Shown: piece by piece, positions 25,168 through 35,296 of the stretch | Position numbering within the stretch: position 1 is the stretch's first letter | How the letters are laid out: the number at the start of each line of letters is the position of its first letter | Assembly (NCBI GenBank): GCA_016704655.1 | Contig: JADIZR010000001.1 | Location: 1-64,000 of the forward strand | Length of the DNA stretch: 64,000 bases | Source of the DNA: Pseudomonadota bacterium | GTDB lineage: Bacteria > Pseudomonadota > Gammaproteobacteria > Steroidobacterales > Steroidobacteraceae | Direction of reading: 5' to 3' | The notes under the pieces: model-generated | Told to the model about the DNA's origin: nothing | The model's database searches: none | What the model saw: the letters and a program-made list of their open reading frames with translations, nothing else | Program-made: the position numbers and the translations under genes

Positions 25168-26042
25168 GCACTGAATCGCGCGAGCATCTGGCCGAGCCGG
25201 ACCGGTTCGCCGGGCTCGACGCGCGGCGCAAACGCGACGGCTTTGCCGGTCAGGACGATCACGGTCGATCCCATGTTGAAGCGGCCGAGCTCCTCGCCGC
25301 GCCTGAACGTGCGCCCGACACCCGCTTCGATCACGCGAACCTTGCCGCCACGACCGGGCGGTGGATTGATCTCGCCCGCGAACACGGTCTCGATGCTGCC
25401 GACGAACAGCGCGCCCACCAGCACCAGGCAGAGCGGGCCGTCGTCGGTGTCGAAATCACAGACGACGCGTTCGTTGCGGGCAAACAGATCGGGGATTGTG
25501 CGGGCCGTCGCGGCGTTCACGCTGAACAGTTGTCCCGGCACGTAGCGCGTGACGCGCAGGACCGCGTCGCAGGGCAGGTGGATGCGGTGATAGTTGTACG
25601 GCGCCAGGTAAAGGCACGCGAAACTGCCTTCGCGGTAGCGCGCGGCGGCCGGCACGTCGGCCAGCAAGCCTGCGCACGAGTACTGCATGCCCTTGGCCTG
25701 CAACAGCGCACCTGCGGTCATGCTGCCGAGCTGGCTCACGGTGCCGTCGACCGGCGACACCAGGGCGTGAGCGTCGGTGGCGATCGGACGCGCCCCGGGT
25801 CGCAACTCACGCGTGAAAAAGGCGTTGAAGGATTCGTAGGTGAACGGGTCGGGCTGCAGTGCCTCGTGCATGTCGATCTGCGGGTACGACCGCAGCACCG
25901 TGCGCAGCACGAGGTTGCGCACGGCCGGCTGCCGGCTGCGTGCCAGCGCATGCATGCCGCGCGAAAGCAGGTGCTGCGGGAGAGCTTTCTGCAGCAGGGC
26001 GAACAGTTCGTCGCCGCTGGAACGGTCACTCGCGCCGGTCAT
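25164..26042 (-). CDS. psd: Phosphatidylserine decarboxylase
   Basis: Membrane-associated pyruvoyl enzyme making phosphatidylethanolamine. The 292-residue proenzyme has SPVDGTVSQLG, the YLAPYNYHRIHLP segment with catalytic histidine, and the self-cleavage site near the C-terminus in GRFNMGSTVIVL (the usual LGST is MGST here; the serine that becomes the pyruvoyl group is present). ATG 26042 overlaps the stop of the SCO gene, so SCO, psd and epmA form one coupled run. Confidence 0.95.
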   Translation of the reverse strand: MTGASDRSSGDELFALLQKALPQHLLSRGMHALARSRQPAVRNLVLRTVLRSYPQIDMHEALQPDPFTYESFNAFFTRELRPGARPIATDAHALVSPVDGTVSQLGSMTAGALLQAKGMQYSCAGLLADVPAAARYREGSFACLYLAPYNYHRIHLPCDAVLRVTRYVPGQLFSVNAATARTIPDLFARNERVVCDFDTDDGPLCLVLVGALFVGSIETVFAGEINPPPGRGGKVRVIEAGVGRTFRRGEELGRFNMGSTVIVLTGKAVAFAPRVEPGEPVRLGQMLARFSA

Positions 26043-26683
26043 CGCTGCGATGCCTCGAAGTACTGCACGACCTTGCGGAAATCGCGAGCCAGCACGGTGG
26101 CATCGAGCGGCGGCGACGAATAAGCGGCGAGCGCACCTGCCGGCGAAACCACGAAGAGTCCGGCGCCGTGATCCATCGTGTAGCCGCCGCCGGGCAGCGG
26201 CACCTTGGCGAACGGCACCGAGAATGCGCTGGCCGCCTGCGCGGTCGCCGCCAACGTCCCGGTTGCACCCAGCAACGAAGGATCGAAGAAAGTCACGTAC
26301 GTCTTGAGAATGGCAGGCGTATCCCTTTCGGGATCCACGGTGACCAGCAGCACGCGCGGCTGCTGTTCTGCTGGCAGGTCGGCCAGCTTCTTCTTCATCT
26401 GAGCAAGCGTCGTGAGCGTCGTAGGGCACACGTCCGGGCACTGCGTGAAGCCGAAAAACACGACCGTCCAGCGGTTGTGCAGGAAGTCACCCGGCAGTGG
26501 GCGCCCGTCCTGGTCGACGAGGTCGAGCGGGGGCAGTTCGCGTGGTTGCGGCAGGATGGTCGCGCTTTCGGTTACCGGCACCGGCACCTCTCGCAGCCTG
26601 ACGAACAAGCGTGCGAGTATCAGCCCGAGCGCAAACGCTACAATGGCGGCCAATACGATTCGAAGCAGGGGGCGGGTGGTCAT
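26039..26683 (-). CDS. SCO1/SenC-type copper chaperone
   Basis: Membrane-anchored thioredoxin-fold protein that delivers copper to cytochrome oxidase or acts as a thiol reductase. The 214-residue product has one N-terminal membrane helix (residues 6-28), the copper site FTQCPDVCP and the distal histidine in YTMDHGAGLFVV, all needed for copper binding. It heads the psd-epmA run. No oxidase gene is nearby. Confidence 0.92.
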   Translation of the reverse strand: MTTRPLLRIVLAAIVAFALGLILARLFVRLREVPVPVTESATILPQPRELPPLDLVDQDGRPLPGDFLHNRWTVVFFGFTQCPDVCPTTLTTLAQMKKKLADLPAEQQPRVLLVTVDPERDTPAILKTYVTFFDPSLLGATGTLAATAQAASAFSVPFAKVPLPGGGYTMDHGAGLFVVSPAGALAAYSSPPLDATVLARDFRKVVQYFEASQR

Positions 26684-26715
26684 CGCACCAATTATCCCAC
26701 AGGACTGCAGTGATC

Positions 26716-27654
26716 ATGCCGACGACCCCGAGCCCGTTCACCCGCAAGCCGCCAGCCGCGCCGACCGTCGCGCAGCTGATCCGTTTTGGCGCGCGAGAAT
26801 TCGACGTTGCCGGGCTCGCCTACGGACACGGCACGGTGGATGCGAGGGATGACGCTGCCGCGCTCGTCTTCCATGCGCTCGGGCTCGACCATGCCGATGC
26901 CGGGACTGCCTATACGGTCAAGCCGGGCAGGCCGCAGGTCGAGCAGGTGCTCGGCCTGTTCGCGGAACGGCTGTGCCGCCGGGTCCCCGTCGCCTACCTG
27001 ATGGGCCGGATGTGGTTTGCTGGGCTGGAATTCGAAGTTGACCCGCGAGTGATCGTGCCGCGCTCGCCCTTTGCCGAACTGATCGCCAGGGGTTTCGCGC
27101 CATGGGTCGATCCCGCGCGCGTGCTGCGGGTCGTCGATCTCGGTACCGGCTCGGGTTGCATTGCCATTGCGTGCGCGCTGCAGTTTCCTCAGGCGCGTGT
27201 CGATGCCGTGGATCTCTCTCCCGCCGCGCTCGAAGTCGCGGCGCGCAACGTGCAACGCCATGGCGCCGGTGCGCGCGTGCGGCTGCACCTCGGCGATGCG
27301 TTCGAACCACTGGGCGACGCAGTCTACGACCTGATCGTGTCGAATCCACCCTACGTCAGCGACGCGGAAATGGCAGCGCTGCCGCGTGAGTACCTGCACG
27401 AGCCGGACATGGCGTTGCGCGCCGGCAGCGACGGGCTCGACGTGGTGCGTCGAATCCTGCGCGACGCCGATACGCACCTCGCGCCGGGCGGCGTCCTGTT
27501 GGTCGAAGTGGGTGACAGTGAGGAGCGATTGCAGCAGGCCTATCCGGGCGTGCCCTTCCTGTGGCTCGAGTTCGAGCACGGCGGCGGCGGGGTCTTCCTG
27601 TTGACGAAAGACGACCTTCGCAGGCACCGTCATGAGCTTTCCGGGGCGAGTTGA
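26716..27654 (+). CDS. prmB: Ribosomal protein L3 N5-glutamine methyltransferase
   Basis: SAM-dependent enzyme that methylates a glutamine of ribosomal protein L3. The 312-residue product has the SAM motif VVDLGTGSGCIAIACAL and the substrate motif SNPPYV. The position before aroC is the standard place of prmB, which separates it from the paralogue prmC beside prfA. ATG 26716 is chosen; an in-frame GTG at 26710 has a better-spaced AGGA and cannot be excluded. Confidence 0.93.
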   Translation: MPTTPSPFTRKPPAAPTVAQLIRFGAREFDVAGLAYGHGTVDARDDAAALVFHALGLDHADAGTAYTVKPGRPQVEQVLGLFAERLCRRVPVAYLMGRMWFAGLEFEVDPRVIVPRSPFAELIARGFAPWVDPARVLRVVDLGTGSGCIAIACALQFPQARVDAVDLSPAALEVAARNVQRHGAGARVRLHLGDAFEPLGDAVYDLIVSNPPYVSDAEMAALPREYLHEPDMALRAGSDGLDVVRRILRDADTHLAPGGVLLVEVGDSEERLQQAYPGVPFLWLEFEHGGGGVFLLTKDDLRRHRHELSGAS

Positions 27655-27656
27655 GC

Positions 27657-28742
27657 ATGTCGGGCAATACATTCGGAACGCTGTTCACGGTCACCACTTT
27701 CGGCGAGAGCCACGGCCCGGCGCTCGGCTGCATTGTCGACGGCTGTCCGCCCGGACTGCCCCTCGCGGAAGAAGACATCCAGCGTGACGTCGAACGTCGC
27801 CGCTCGGGCACTTCCAGGTACACCAGCCAGCGTCACGAGCCGGATCGCGTGCGTATCCTGTCCGGCGTGTTCGAGGGCGTCACCACCGGCACACCGATCG
27901 GCCTGCTGGTCGAGAACACCGACCAGCGTTCGTACGACTACGAAAAGATCAAGGACCGGTTCCGGCCGGGCCACGCCGATTACACCTATCAGCAGAAGTA
28001 CGGCCTGCGCGATTACCGCGGCGGCGGCCGCTCGTCGGCGCGCGAAACGGTGATGCGCGTAGCCGCCGGCGCAATCGCACGCAAATTCCTTGGCGCGAAG
28101 GGCATCGATATCTTCGGCTACCTGGCCCAGATGGGCTCGATCCGGCTCGCCATGCTCGATCGTGAGGCCATCGACGCCAACCCGTTTTTCTGTGCCGAGC
28201 CGGCACGCGTGCCTGACCTCGAAGCCATGATCGACACGCTGCGTCGAGACGGCGATTCGATTGGGGCCCGCGTCAATGTCGTGGCCTCCGGTGTTCCGCC
28301 GGGGCTCGGCGAACCTGTGTTCGACCGGCTCGATGCCGACCTTGCGCACGCGATGATGAGCATCAATGCCGTCAAGGGAGTGGAGATCGGCGCTGGCTTC
28401 GCCAGTGTCGAGCAGCGTGGTTCGCAGCACCGCGACGAAATGACGCCGCAGGGTTTCCTGTCGAACGATGCCGGCGGCACGCTGGGCGGCATCTCGTCGG
28501 GCCAGGATGTGCTCGTCAGCATGGCGATCAAGCCGACCTCGAGCATCGTCAAGCCGGGTCGCTCGATCGACGTGGCGGGGCAACCCGTCGAGGTCGTCAC
28601 CACCGGCCGCCACGACCCCTGCGTCGGCCTCCGGGCCGTACCCATCGCCGAGGCGATGCTTGCGCTCGTGCTGGCCGATCACTACCTGCGGCATCGGGCC
28701 CAGAATGCCGACGTCCGGTCCAGCACCCCGGTGATAACCTGA
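27657..28742 (+). CDS. aroC: Chorismate synthase
   Basis: Last step of the shikimate pathway, FMN-dependent elimination giving chorismate. The 361-residue product starts MSGNTFGTLFTVTTFGESHG, with GCIVDGCPPG, the FMN-binding GGGRSSARETVMRVAAGA and the late SIVKPGRSIDVAG and RHDPCVGLRAVPI. ATG 27657 lies 2 bp after the prmB stop; the pair is co-transcribed. Confidence 0.97.
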   Translation: MSGNTFGTLFTVTTFGESHGPALGCIVDGCPPGLPLAEEDIQRDVERRRSGTSRYTSQRHEPDRVRILSGVFEGVTTGTPIGLLVENTDQRSYDYEKIKDRFRPGHADYTYQQKYGLRDYRGGGRSSARETVMRVAAGAIARKFLGAKGIDIFGYLAQMGSIRLAMLDREAIDANPFFCAEPARVPDLEAMIDTLRRDGDSIGARVNVVASGVPPGLGEPVFDRLDADLAHAMMSINAVKGVEIGAGFASVEQRGSQHRDEMTPQGFLSNDAGGTLGGISSGQDVLVSMAIKPTSSIVKPGRSIDVAGQPVEVVTTGRHDPCVGLRAVPIAEAMLALVLADHYLRHRAQNADVRSSTPVIT

Positions 28743-28960
28743 CCTCACTGCGCACCGGCCGGGCACGCCACGGAATTGTGGAGCATGTCCGGCAATCGCC
28801 GGACCAAAGGGCTACAAAGGCGCCTGCAGCCGCGGTCTTGTTGGGTGCGGGCCGGGCCGTGGGATATAGTTATGTCTAATAGGTTGTCGATCCGCGAACT
28901 CAACGGACCCGTGGCGCACCGCTGCGACCGAGCCACGATTCGCAATCGGTGGGAGACTCG

Positions 28961-31589
28961 ATGAAGACTGCTGTACGCCGCGTCCTGCTCATGAGCGCGT
29001 TGCTGGCCCCGGGCGTCCTTTACGCGCTCGGCCTGGGCGAAATCAAGCTGAATTCAGCATTGAATCAGCCCTTTGATGCTGAAATCGAGCTGGTCTCGGC
29101 GAACGAGGAGGACCTTGGAGCGCTGCGTGCCGCGCTCGCCTCCAGCGACACGTTTGTTCGCTACGGCCTTGACCGCCCGGCGTTCCTGGTTGACTTCAAC
29201 TTCCGGGTTGCCAAGGGCTCTGACGGCAGGGACGTCCTGCGCGTCACCTCGCCCCGACCGGTCACCGAACCCTTCGTGACGCTCCTGGTCGAGGCCAACT
29301 GGCCGCGCGGCCGGTTGCTCCGTGAATACACCGTGCTGCTCGACCCCCCGGTCTACGTGCCGGGTCCGGCGGCCAGCGAGCCCGTCGCGGCGGCTCCCCG
29401 GGTCAGTTCGGGTGGCGCCACCAGCACGCGTTCGGCGGCTCCGGTCGCCGACACGACCACCGAGCCCGTTCGTTCCTCGAGACCCGCCAGCCCGGACGTG
29501 CCTGCGGCGGCCCCCGGCATCGAGCCGGGCAGCACCTACCGGGTGCGCAACAACGACACGCTCTGGGAAATCGCCAGTGCCGCGAACCCGGGCCCGCGCT
29601 CGAACGTCAATCGGGCCATGGTTGCCATCTTCCAGAACAACCCGCAGGCGTTCGACGGCAACATCAATGTACTGCGTGCAGGCAGCCTGCTGCGCATTCC
29701 GGACGCGGCCCAGATCAGCTCCGTGTCGTCGAGCGCAGCATCGGCCGAAGTCGCGCGACAGTACGACGCCTGGCGTAACGGCACGGCCACCACAGCTGGA
29801 AGCGAAGCCGGCACGCTCCGCCTCGTCACGCCGGAGCAGGGTACGGCGGCACCGTCCACTACTACGTCCGCTGCGCCTGCGGTTGCGGCACCTGCTGCAA
29901 CGACCGGAGCGCCGGTGGCTGCGGCATCGAGCGACCTCGACGAGCGTGTCAGGCAGCTCGAGAACGAACTCGCTGAAGCCAAGCGTCTGCTCGAGGTGCG
30001 CAACGCAGAACTCGCGACACTGCAGGGCGGCGCACCCGTGCCCGCGGATGGGGCGGCCGCGCCAGCGGCTGCTGCAACTGCAGAGCCGGCTGCAACCGCA
30101 GAGCCGGCGCAGCCCGACCAGCCAAAGAAGCCGAAGACGAAAGTCGTGGAGCCGCCGCAGCCGAGCCTGCTCGAGCGCATCACCGACTACTGGTGGGTGT
30201 TGCTCGGCCTGCTGGCCGCGGGTCTTGGCGCCTTTCTGATCCAGCGCCTGCGGCGCGAACGCGGCAGCGCCGAAGAATCGCTGGAAGAGGCGCTCGGCTC
30301 GCGGGATGCTCGAAGCTCCGGACCGAGGTATACGCCGCGTTCGCGCGACACGGACATCCTGGTCGAAGAACGGGGCGGCGGCGACAGTACCGGACGTGGC
30401 GCGGCTACCGCAATGTCTGCGGCCGCAGCGGCGTCTGCCGCACGCTCACCAGAACCGACACGCAAGGTCGTCACGGTCGAGGACACGTTGTCGGGTGACG
30501 GCCCGGCGAGCATGGAATCGGGCGATCCGCTGGCCGAGGCCGACTTCCACATGGCGTACGGCTTGTACGACCAGGCGGCGGACCTCGTGCAGCTGGCGAT
30601 GAAGCGCGAACCGCAGCGCCGCGACCTCAAGCTGAAACTGCTCGAAATCTACTTCGTCTGGGGCAACAAGGAGCGGTTCCTCGACCTGGCCCGCGACCTC
30701 GACACGACTCGCGCGGATGCGCCGGCCGGTGAATGGGACAAGGTCCTGATCATGGGCAAGCAGATTGCGCCGGGCGATGCGCTGTTTGCGAGCAAGCCCG
30801 AGCTCTGCCGCTTCCGATTCGCTGGACATGGAGCTGCACGGATCGACCGGCACGCTCGACATGACGATTCCGGCCGGCGATTCGGCGGGGCCCGACATGG
30901 TCCTGTCGGAGTCGGACACCGAGATTGCATCGATCGACTCTTCGGGCATCGATTTCATCCTCGACGAACCGGCCCGCGGCAACGACGAATCCACGGTGCT
31001 GCCGACGATCGAAATGCCGCGCATCAGCAGTGCCGGCGATACGACCGGCGATACGCAGGAAGTCACGGTCGATCGTCTCGGCCTCGATCTCGACACGCTG
31101 CGCGATCTCGAGTCGCTCGACGCCGGCGAGGCCAGTGACGCGCGCAAGCGTGCCAGCAGCGACACCATCGAAACCACGATGATCGGCGGCGGCAAGGAAC
31201 TGCTCGAGGACGACAATACCGACCTGCTCAACTCGACGGCACTGATGCGCATGGTCGACGACACGGCGATGCTGCCAAGCGATGAATCGCTCGAGGGCAT
31301 CGTCGACCTGACCGGTGCAACGGGAGTACTGCCCGCACTCGACGTAACGGGTGAATTGCCTGCGCTCGATTCGACGGGGTTGACCGCAAACCTTGCAGGC
31401 AATGTCGATTACGACCTGGGCGGCGAGCCGGCGACGATGAGCGAAGTCGGCACCAAGCTCGACCTCGCGCGCGCGTACATGGACATGGGTGATCCGGAAG
31501 GCGCCCGCAGCATCCTCGACGAGGTGTTGCAGGAAGGCAGTTCGACCCAGCGCCAGGAAGCAGAGCGGCTGATCGCCAGCCTGCCCTGA
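28961..31589 (+). CDS. fimV: FimV-like pilus/polar organisation protein, frameshifted
   Basis: Peptidoglycan-binding inner-membrane protein that assembles the type IV pilus secretin and activates cAMP signalling in relatives. Signal peptide (residues 1-23), FimV N-domain starting GLGEIKLNSALNQPFDAEIEL, LysM domain (about 190-245, STYRVRNNDTLWEIASAA), a coiled coil (ERVRQLENELAEAKRLLEVR), one membrane helix near 410-430, then an acidic cytoplasmic part with TPR-like repeats ending in the conserved FimV C-domain (LDLARAYMDMGDPEGARSILDEVL). The first frame fails at about 30797-30799, where one extra C in a CCC run moves the reading frame; after that the second frame continues to 31589. The intact flanks suggest a sequence error. 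ATG 28961 has GGGAG upstream. Confidence 0.9.
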
Positions 31590-31603
31590 CGGGCGGCGGG
31601 CTC

Positions 31604-32398
31604 GTGCCGCGTCTCGCGCTCGGCATCGAGTACGACGGCTCCGCGTTTGCCGGCTGGCAGTTCCAGTCGCATGCGCGCAGCGTGCAGGGCGACCTGCAGC
31701 TCGCCTTGGCGCAGGTCGCTGACCATCCCATCGAACTCACTGCTGCCGGGCGCACCGACGCCGGCGTGCATGCGCTCGAGATGGTGGCGCACTTCGACAC
31801 GACGGCAGAGCGGCCCCTGCATGCGTGGATGCTCGGTGCGAACGCCAACGTCGCGGCGGAAATCTCCGTGCTCTGGGCCCACGCCGTACCCGACGACTTT
31901 CATGCGCGCCACCATGCCACGGCGCGGCGGTACCACTACCGCGTACTCAATCGGCGCATGCGCCCGGCGCTCGAGCGCCAGCGCGTCTGCTGGGTCCGGC
32001 AAGAACTCGACGCCGAGCGCATGCACGAAGCGGGGCAGGTGCTGGTGGGGCGCCACGATTTTTCCGCCTTCCGCGCCTCCGAATGCCAGTCGCCGAGCCC
32101 GGTGCGCGAACTCATGGAGCTGTCGGTCGACCGCGACGGTCCTTACGTCGACCTGCGGGTCCGTGCCAATGCCTTCCTGCACCACATGGTTCGCAACCTC
32201 GCGGGCAGCCTGATCCTGGTCGGCCGCGGCGAACGCACCGCCGAATGGCTGTTGGCAGTTCTGCTGGGCCGCGACCGTCGAGACGCCGGGCCCACGGCAC
32301 CGCCGGACGGCCTGTATTTCGTCGGCGCCGACTACCCCGCCGGATTCGGACTCCCTTCGGGTAGACTGCGCCGGCCGCCCACGGGAGCCGTGTCGTGA
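31604..32398 (+). CDS. truA: tRNA pseudouridine(38-40) synthase
   Basis: Isomerises uridines 38-40 of the tRNA anticodon arm. The 264-residue product has the catalytic aspartate motif AAGRTDAGVHAL, the starting LALGIEYDGSAFAGWQ and FHARHHATARRYHYRV, and FLHHMVRNLAGSL near the end. GTG 31604 is the only start fitting the conserved N-terminus. It sits between fimV and accD as in Pseudomonas. Confidence 0.96.
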   Translation: MPRLALGIEYDGSAFAGWQFQSHARSVQGDLQLALAQVADHPIELTAAGRTDAGVHALEMVAHFDTTAERPLHAWMLGANANVAAEISVLWAHAVPDDFHARHHATARRYHYRVLNRRMRPALERQRVCWVRQELDAERMHEAGQVLVGRHDFSAFRASECQSPSPVRELMELSVDRDGPYVDLRVRANAFLHHMVRNLAGSLILVGRGERTAEWLLAVLLGRDRRDAGPTAPPDGLYFVGADYPAGFGLPSGRLRRPPTGAVS

Positions 32399-33282
32399 CC
32401 TGGTTCGAAAAGATCATCCCCTCGCGCATCAAGACGGAACGCCGCTCGCGGTCCGTCCCCGAAGGCCTGTGGATCAAGTGCCCGGCGTGCGACGCCGTGC
32501 TCTACCGCGCCGAACTGGAGCGCAACCTGCAGGTGTGCCCGAAGTGCAGTCACCACATGCGCATCGAGGGGCGCGACCGGCTCATGGGTTTCCTCGACGA
32601 GGGCACGGGACGTGAGCTTGCGGACGAAGTCGAACCCGAGGATCCGCTCAGGTTCCGCGACAGCAAGAAGTACCGCGACCGCCTCACCGCCGCGCAGAAG
32701 ACGGTGGGCGAGAAGGACGCGATGATCGTGATGGCCGGCGCGCTGCACGCCATCGACGTCGTCGCCTGCGCGTTCGAGTTCCGCTTCCTCGGCGGTTCGA
32801 TGGGTTCGGTCGTCGGCGAGCGCTTCACCCGTGGCGCCGAACACTGCCTTGCCAACGGCCTGCCGTTGATCTGCTTCTCGTCGAGTGGCGGCGCGCGCAT
32901 GCAGGAAGGTTTGTTGTCGCTGCTGCAGATGAGCAAGACCAGCGCGGTGTTGTCGCGCATGGCGCAGGCGAAGCTGCCGTACATTTCGGTGCTCACCGAC
33001 CCGACCACGGGCGGCGTGTCGGCGAGCCTCGCGATGCTCGGTGACCTCAACATCGCCGAGCCGCGCGCGCTGATCGGGTTTGCCGGTCCGCGCGTGATCG
33101 AACAGACGGTGCGCGAGACGCTGCCGGAGGGCTTCCAGCGCAGCGAGTTCCTGCTCGAACACGGCGCCATCGACATGATCGTCGACCGTCGCGACCTGCG
33201 GGGCCGCGTTGCGACGCTGCTCGCAATGATGCTCGGCCGGCCGCCACTCGTGCGCGCAGACGAAACCAGCCCGTCGCTCTGA
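32395..33282 (+). CDS. accD: Acetyl-CoA carboxylase carboxyltransferase subunit beta
   Basis: With AccA transfers carboxyl from biotin to acetyl-CoA, the committed step of fatty-acid synthesis. The 295-residue product begins with WFEKIIPSRI, then a four-cysteine zinc ribbon (CPACDAVLY and CPKC), and the carboxyltransferase core with GGSMGSVVGER and SSSGGARMQEG. GTG 32395 overlaps the truA stop (GTGA). Confidence 0.97.
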   Translation: MTWFEKIIPSRIKTERRSRSVPEGLWIKCPACDAVLYRAELERNLQVCPKCSHHMRIEGRDRLMGFLDEGTGRELADEVEPEDPLRFRDSKKYRDRLTAAQKTVGEKDAMIVMAGALHAIDVVACAFEFRFLGGSMGSVVGERFTRGAEHCLANGLPLICFSSSGGARMQEGLLSLLQMSKTSAVLSRMAQAKLPYISVLTDPTTGGVSASLAMLGDLNIAEPRALIGFAGPRVIEQTVRETLPEGFQRSEFLLEHGAIDMIVDRRDLRGRVATLLAMMLGRPPLVRADETSPSL

Positions 33283-33293
33283 CCATTCCCCCG

Positions 33294-34583
33294 ATGCTGG
33301 CCGGACCGCGTTTCGAGCGTCTCGACGACTGGCTCGACTGGCAGCAGCAACTGCATCCGGCGACGATCGAGCTCGGCCTGCGGCGGATCGCTGCCGTCCT
33401 CGAGCGCACCGGTTGGACCAGGCCACGCGCACCCGTCATCACGGTGGGTGGCACCAACGGCAAGGGTTCGTGTGTCGCGCTGCTCGATGCGATCCTGCGT
33501 GCGAATGGTTATCGCGTCGCGACCTTCACGTCGCCGCACCTGGTCGATTATCGCGAGCGCATCCGCGTCGACGGTGCAATGACGTCCGAGGCTTCGCTCA
33601 TCGCGGCCTTCGAGCGCGCGGCCGACGCACTTGGACCCGACTCGCTCACGTTCTTCGAGTTCAACACGCTCGCGGCGCTGCTGATTTTCGAGACGGCGGT
33701 CCCTGACGTGATCGTGCTCGAGGTCGGTCTCGGTGGCCGGCTCGATTCCGTCAACGTCATCGATCCCGACGTGGCCGTCGTGGTCTCGATTGGCCTCGAT
33801 CACATGGACTGGCTCGGCCCCGACCTGGAATCCATCGGTCGCGAAAAGGCCGGTATCTTTCGTGCAGGGCGACCGGCCGTGTTCGGCACGCCCGAGCCGC
33901 CGCAGTCCGTGCGTGATCGCGCGCACGAGATCGATGCGCGGCTGCTGGTGCGAGGCACCGATTTCGACGGCCGTGGGGTCGGCGTGGCGGGTTGGGACTT
34001 CATGGTCGGCGATCGAGTCGCGTTGTCTGCGCTGCCGCTGCCATCGTTGCCGGGGCCGATCCAGGTCGCGAACGCCGCGACGGCGCTGATGGCGCTGCAG
34101 CAGCTGCAGAATCGATTGCCGTTGTGCCGCGAGGCGATCGAACGCGGCTTGCGTTCCGCGCAGCTGCCCGGACGATTCCAGCGCGTGCCGGATGCCTGCG
34201 GGTTCGAGTGGGTACTCGACGTGGCCCACAATCCGGCTGCGGCTTCGACGCTGGCGGCCAACCTGCGGGCGCTGCCGGTGCCGGGCCGCACGCTCGCCGT
34301 CTGCGGCATGCTCGGCGACAAGGATGTGCCCGGCGTCATCGGCACCCTGCGCGAGTCCATCGACCTGTGGTTTGCGGCCACGGCGGAAGGCCCGCGGGCG
34401 ATCGATGCCGCCGAACTCGCGCGCAGGGCGGGCGAGGCGGGGGTCTATCTGCAGCCGGCGGGCACGGTACCCGAGGCGATGCAACGCGCCGCCGGGGTTG
34501 CGCGGGCGGGTGATCGTATCGTCGTGTTCGGTTCCTTCCACGTCGTCGGTCCGGCGCTCGCGGCTTTACGCGTTCCCCTATAA
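33294..34583 (+). CDS. folC: Bifunctional dihydrofolate synthase/folylpolyglutamate synthase
   Basis: Adds glutamate to dihydropteroate and extends tetrahydrofolate polyglutamates. The 429-residue Mur-ligase-type product has the ATP loop VGGTNGKGSCVA, TSPHLVDYRERI, EVGLGGRLDSVN, GLDHMDWLG with the carbamylated-lysine region EKAGIFR, and the C-terminal VLDVAHNPAA. It lies 11 bp after accD and before the SPOR gene, a conserved order. Confidence 0.96.
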   Translation: MLAGPRFERLDDWLDWQQQLHPATIELGLRRIAAVLERTGWTRPRAPVITVGGTNGKGSCVALLDAILRANGYRVATFTSPHLVDYRERIRVDGAMTSEASLIAAFERAADALGPDSLTFFEFNTLAALLIFETAVPDVIVLEVGLGGRLDSVNVIDPDVAVVVSIGLDHMDWLGPDLESIGREKAGIFRAGRPAVFGTPEPPQSVRDRAHEIDARLLVRGTDFDGRGVGVAGWDFMVGDRVALSALPLPSLPGPIQVANAATALMALQQLQNRLPLCREAIERGLRSAQLPGRFQRVPDACGFEWVLDVAHNPAAASTLAANLRALPVPGRTLAVCGMLGDKDVPGVIGTLRESIDLWFAATAEGPRAIDAAELARRAGEAGVYLQPAGTVPEAMQRAAGVARAGDRIVVFGSFHVVGPALAALRVPL

Positions 34584-34593
34584 TCCCGACCCG

Positions 34594-35238
34594 ATGGAAG
34601 AACCACTGAAGGCCAGGCTGATCGGCGCAGGCATCCTCGTGTTGCTGGCGGTCGCCCTGGTGCCCGAGCTGCTCTCGGGTCCGAAGAATTCGGCTGGCGG
34701 GCAGGGGGCTGGCGGCGCGAAGAACACGCGCACTGTCACGATCGACCTCGGCGGGGCAGTGGCAGACGGGGCCAGGCTCGAGCCAGGTCCGGAGACCGCA
34801 GCGGCGCCGGCTACGACCTCAACGTTACCGACCGTTGCTTCGCCTGCACCTGCACCTGCACCTGCGCCGGAGGCTGCAGCGCTCGTTGCCTCGACGCCGC
34901 GAGAGCAACCCGCAGCCACGGAAAAAGTAGTGGCGCCTCCTGTGCGGACTCCGGAGACCCGGCCTGCCGCGATCGAACCCGCGGTGCAGGCGTCCGCCCC
35001 GGCCAAAGGCACATTCTCGGTGCAGGTGGGGGCATTCGGTTCCGAGGCCGCCGCCCGCAAACTCGTCGCCGACCTCAAGGCAGACGGCATGCCGGCGTAT
35101 ATCGCGCCGCTGTCCAAGTCCGGCAAGACCTTGCATCGAGTTCGGGCGGGACCCGTGCCCGACCGGGCGGCCGCCGACAAGCTCGCTGCGAGGCTCAAGG
35201 CCCGTGGACTGCCGGTGTCCGTAGTCTCCGGCGGCTGA
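34594..35238 (+). CDS. dedD: SPOR-domain protein, DedD-like
   Basis: Predicted cell-division protein. The 214-residue product has a short cytoplasmic start, one membrane helix (residues 8-27), a long periplasmic linker rich in A and P (about 35-138) and a C-terminal SPOR domain (GTFSVQVGAFGSEAAARKLVADL to the end) that binds denuded septal peptidoglycan. The folC-dedD-cvpA-purF order is the standard gammaproteobacterial arrangement. A TATAAT lies at about 34580, too near the ATG to serve this gene unless the transcript is almost leaderless. Confidence 0.88.
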   Translation: MEEPLKARLIGAGILVLLAVALVPELLSGPKNSAGGQGAGGAKNTRTVTIDLGGAVADGARLEPGPETAAAPATTSTLPTVASPAPAPAPAPEAAALVASTPREQPAATEKVVAPPVRTPETRPAAIEPAVQASAPAKGTFSVQVGAFGSEAAARKLVADLKADGMPAYIAPLSKSGKTLHRVRAGPVPDRAAADKLAARLKARGLPVSVVSGG

Positions 35239-35296
35239 CGCCCCCCTCTGCTAGAATTCGCCCCTTCAAATTGGTTGCCAGGACCCACCCGGCCGC

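Noticed and set aside
32550..34541. 663-codon minus-strand frame across accD and folC
   Set aside because: Antisense to two intact conserved genes.
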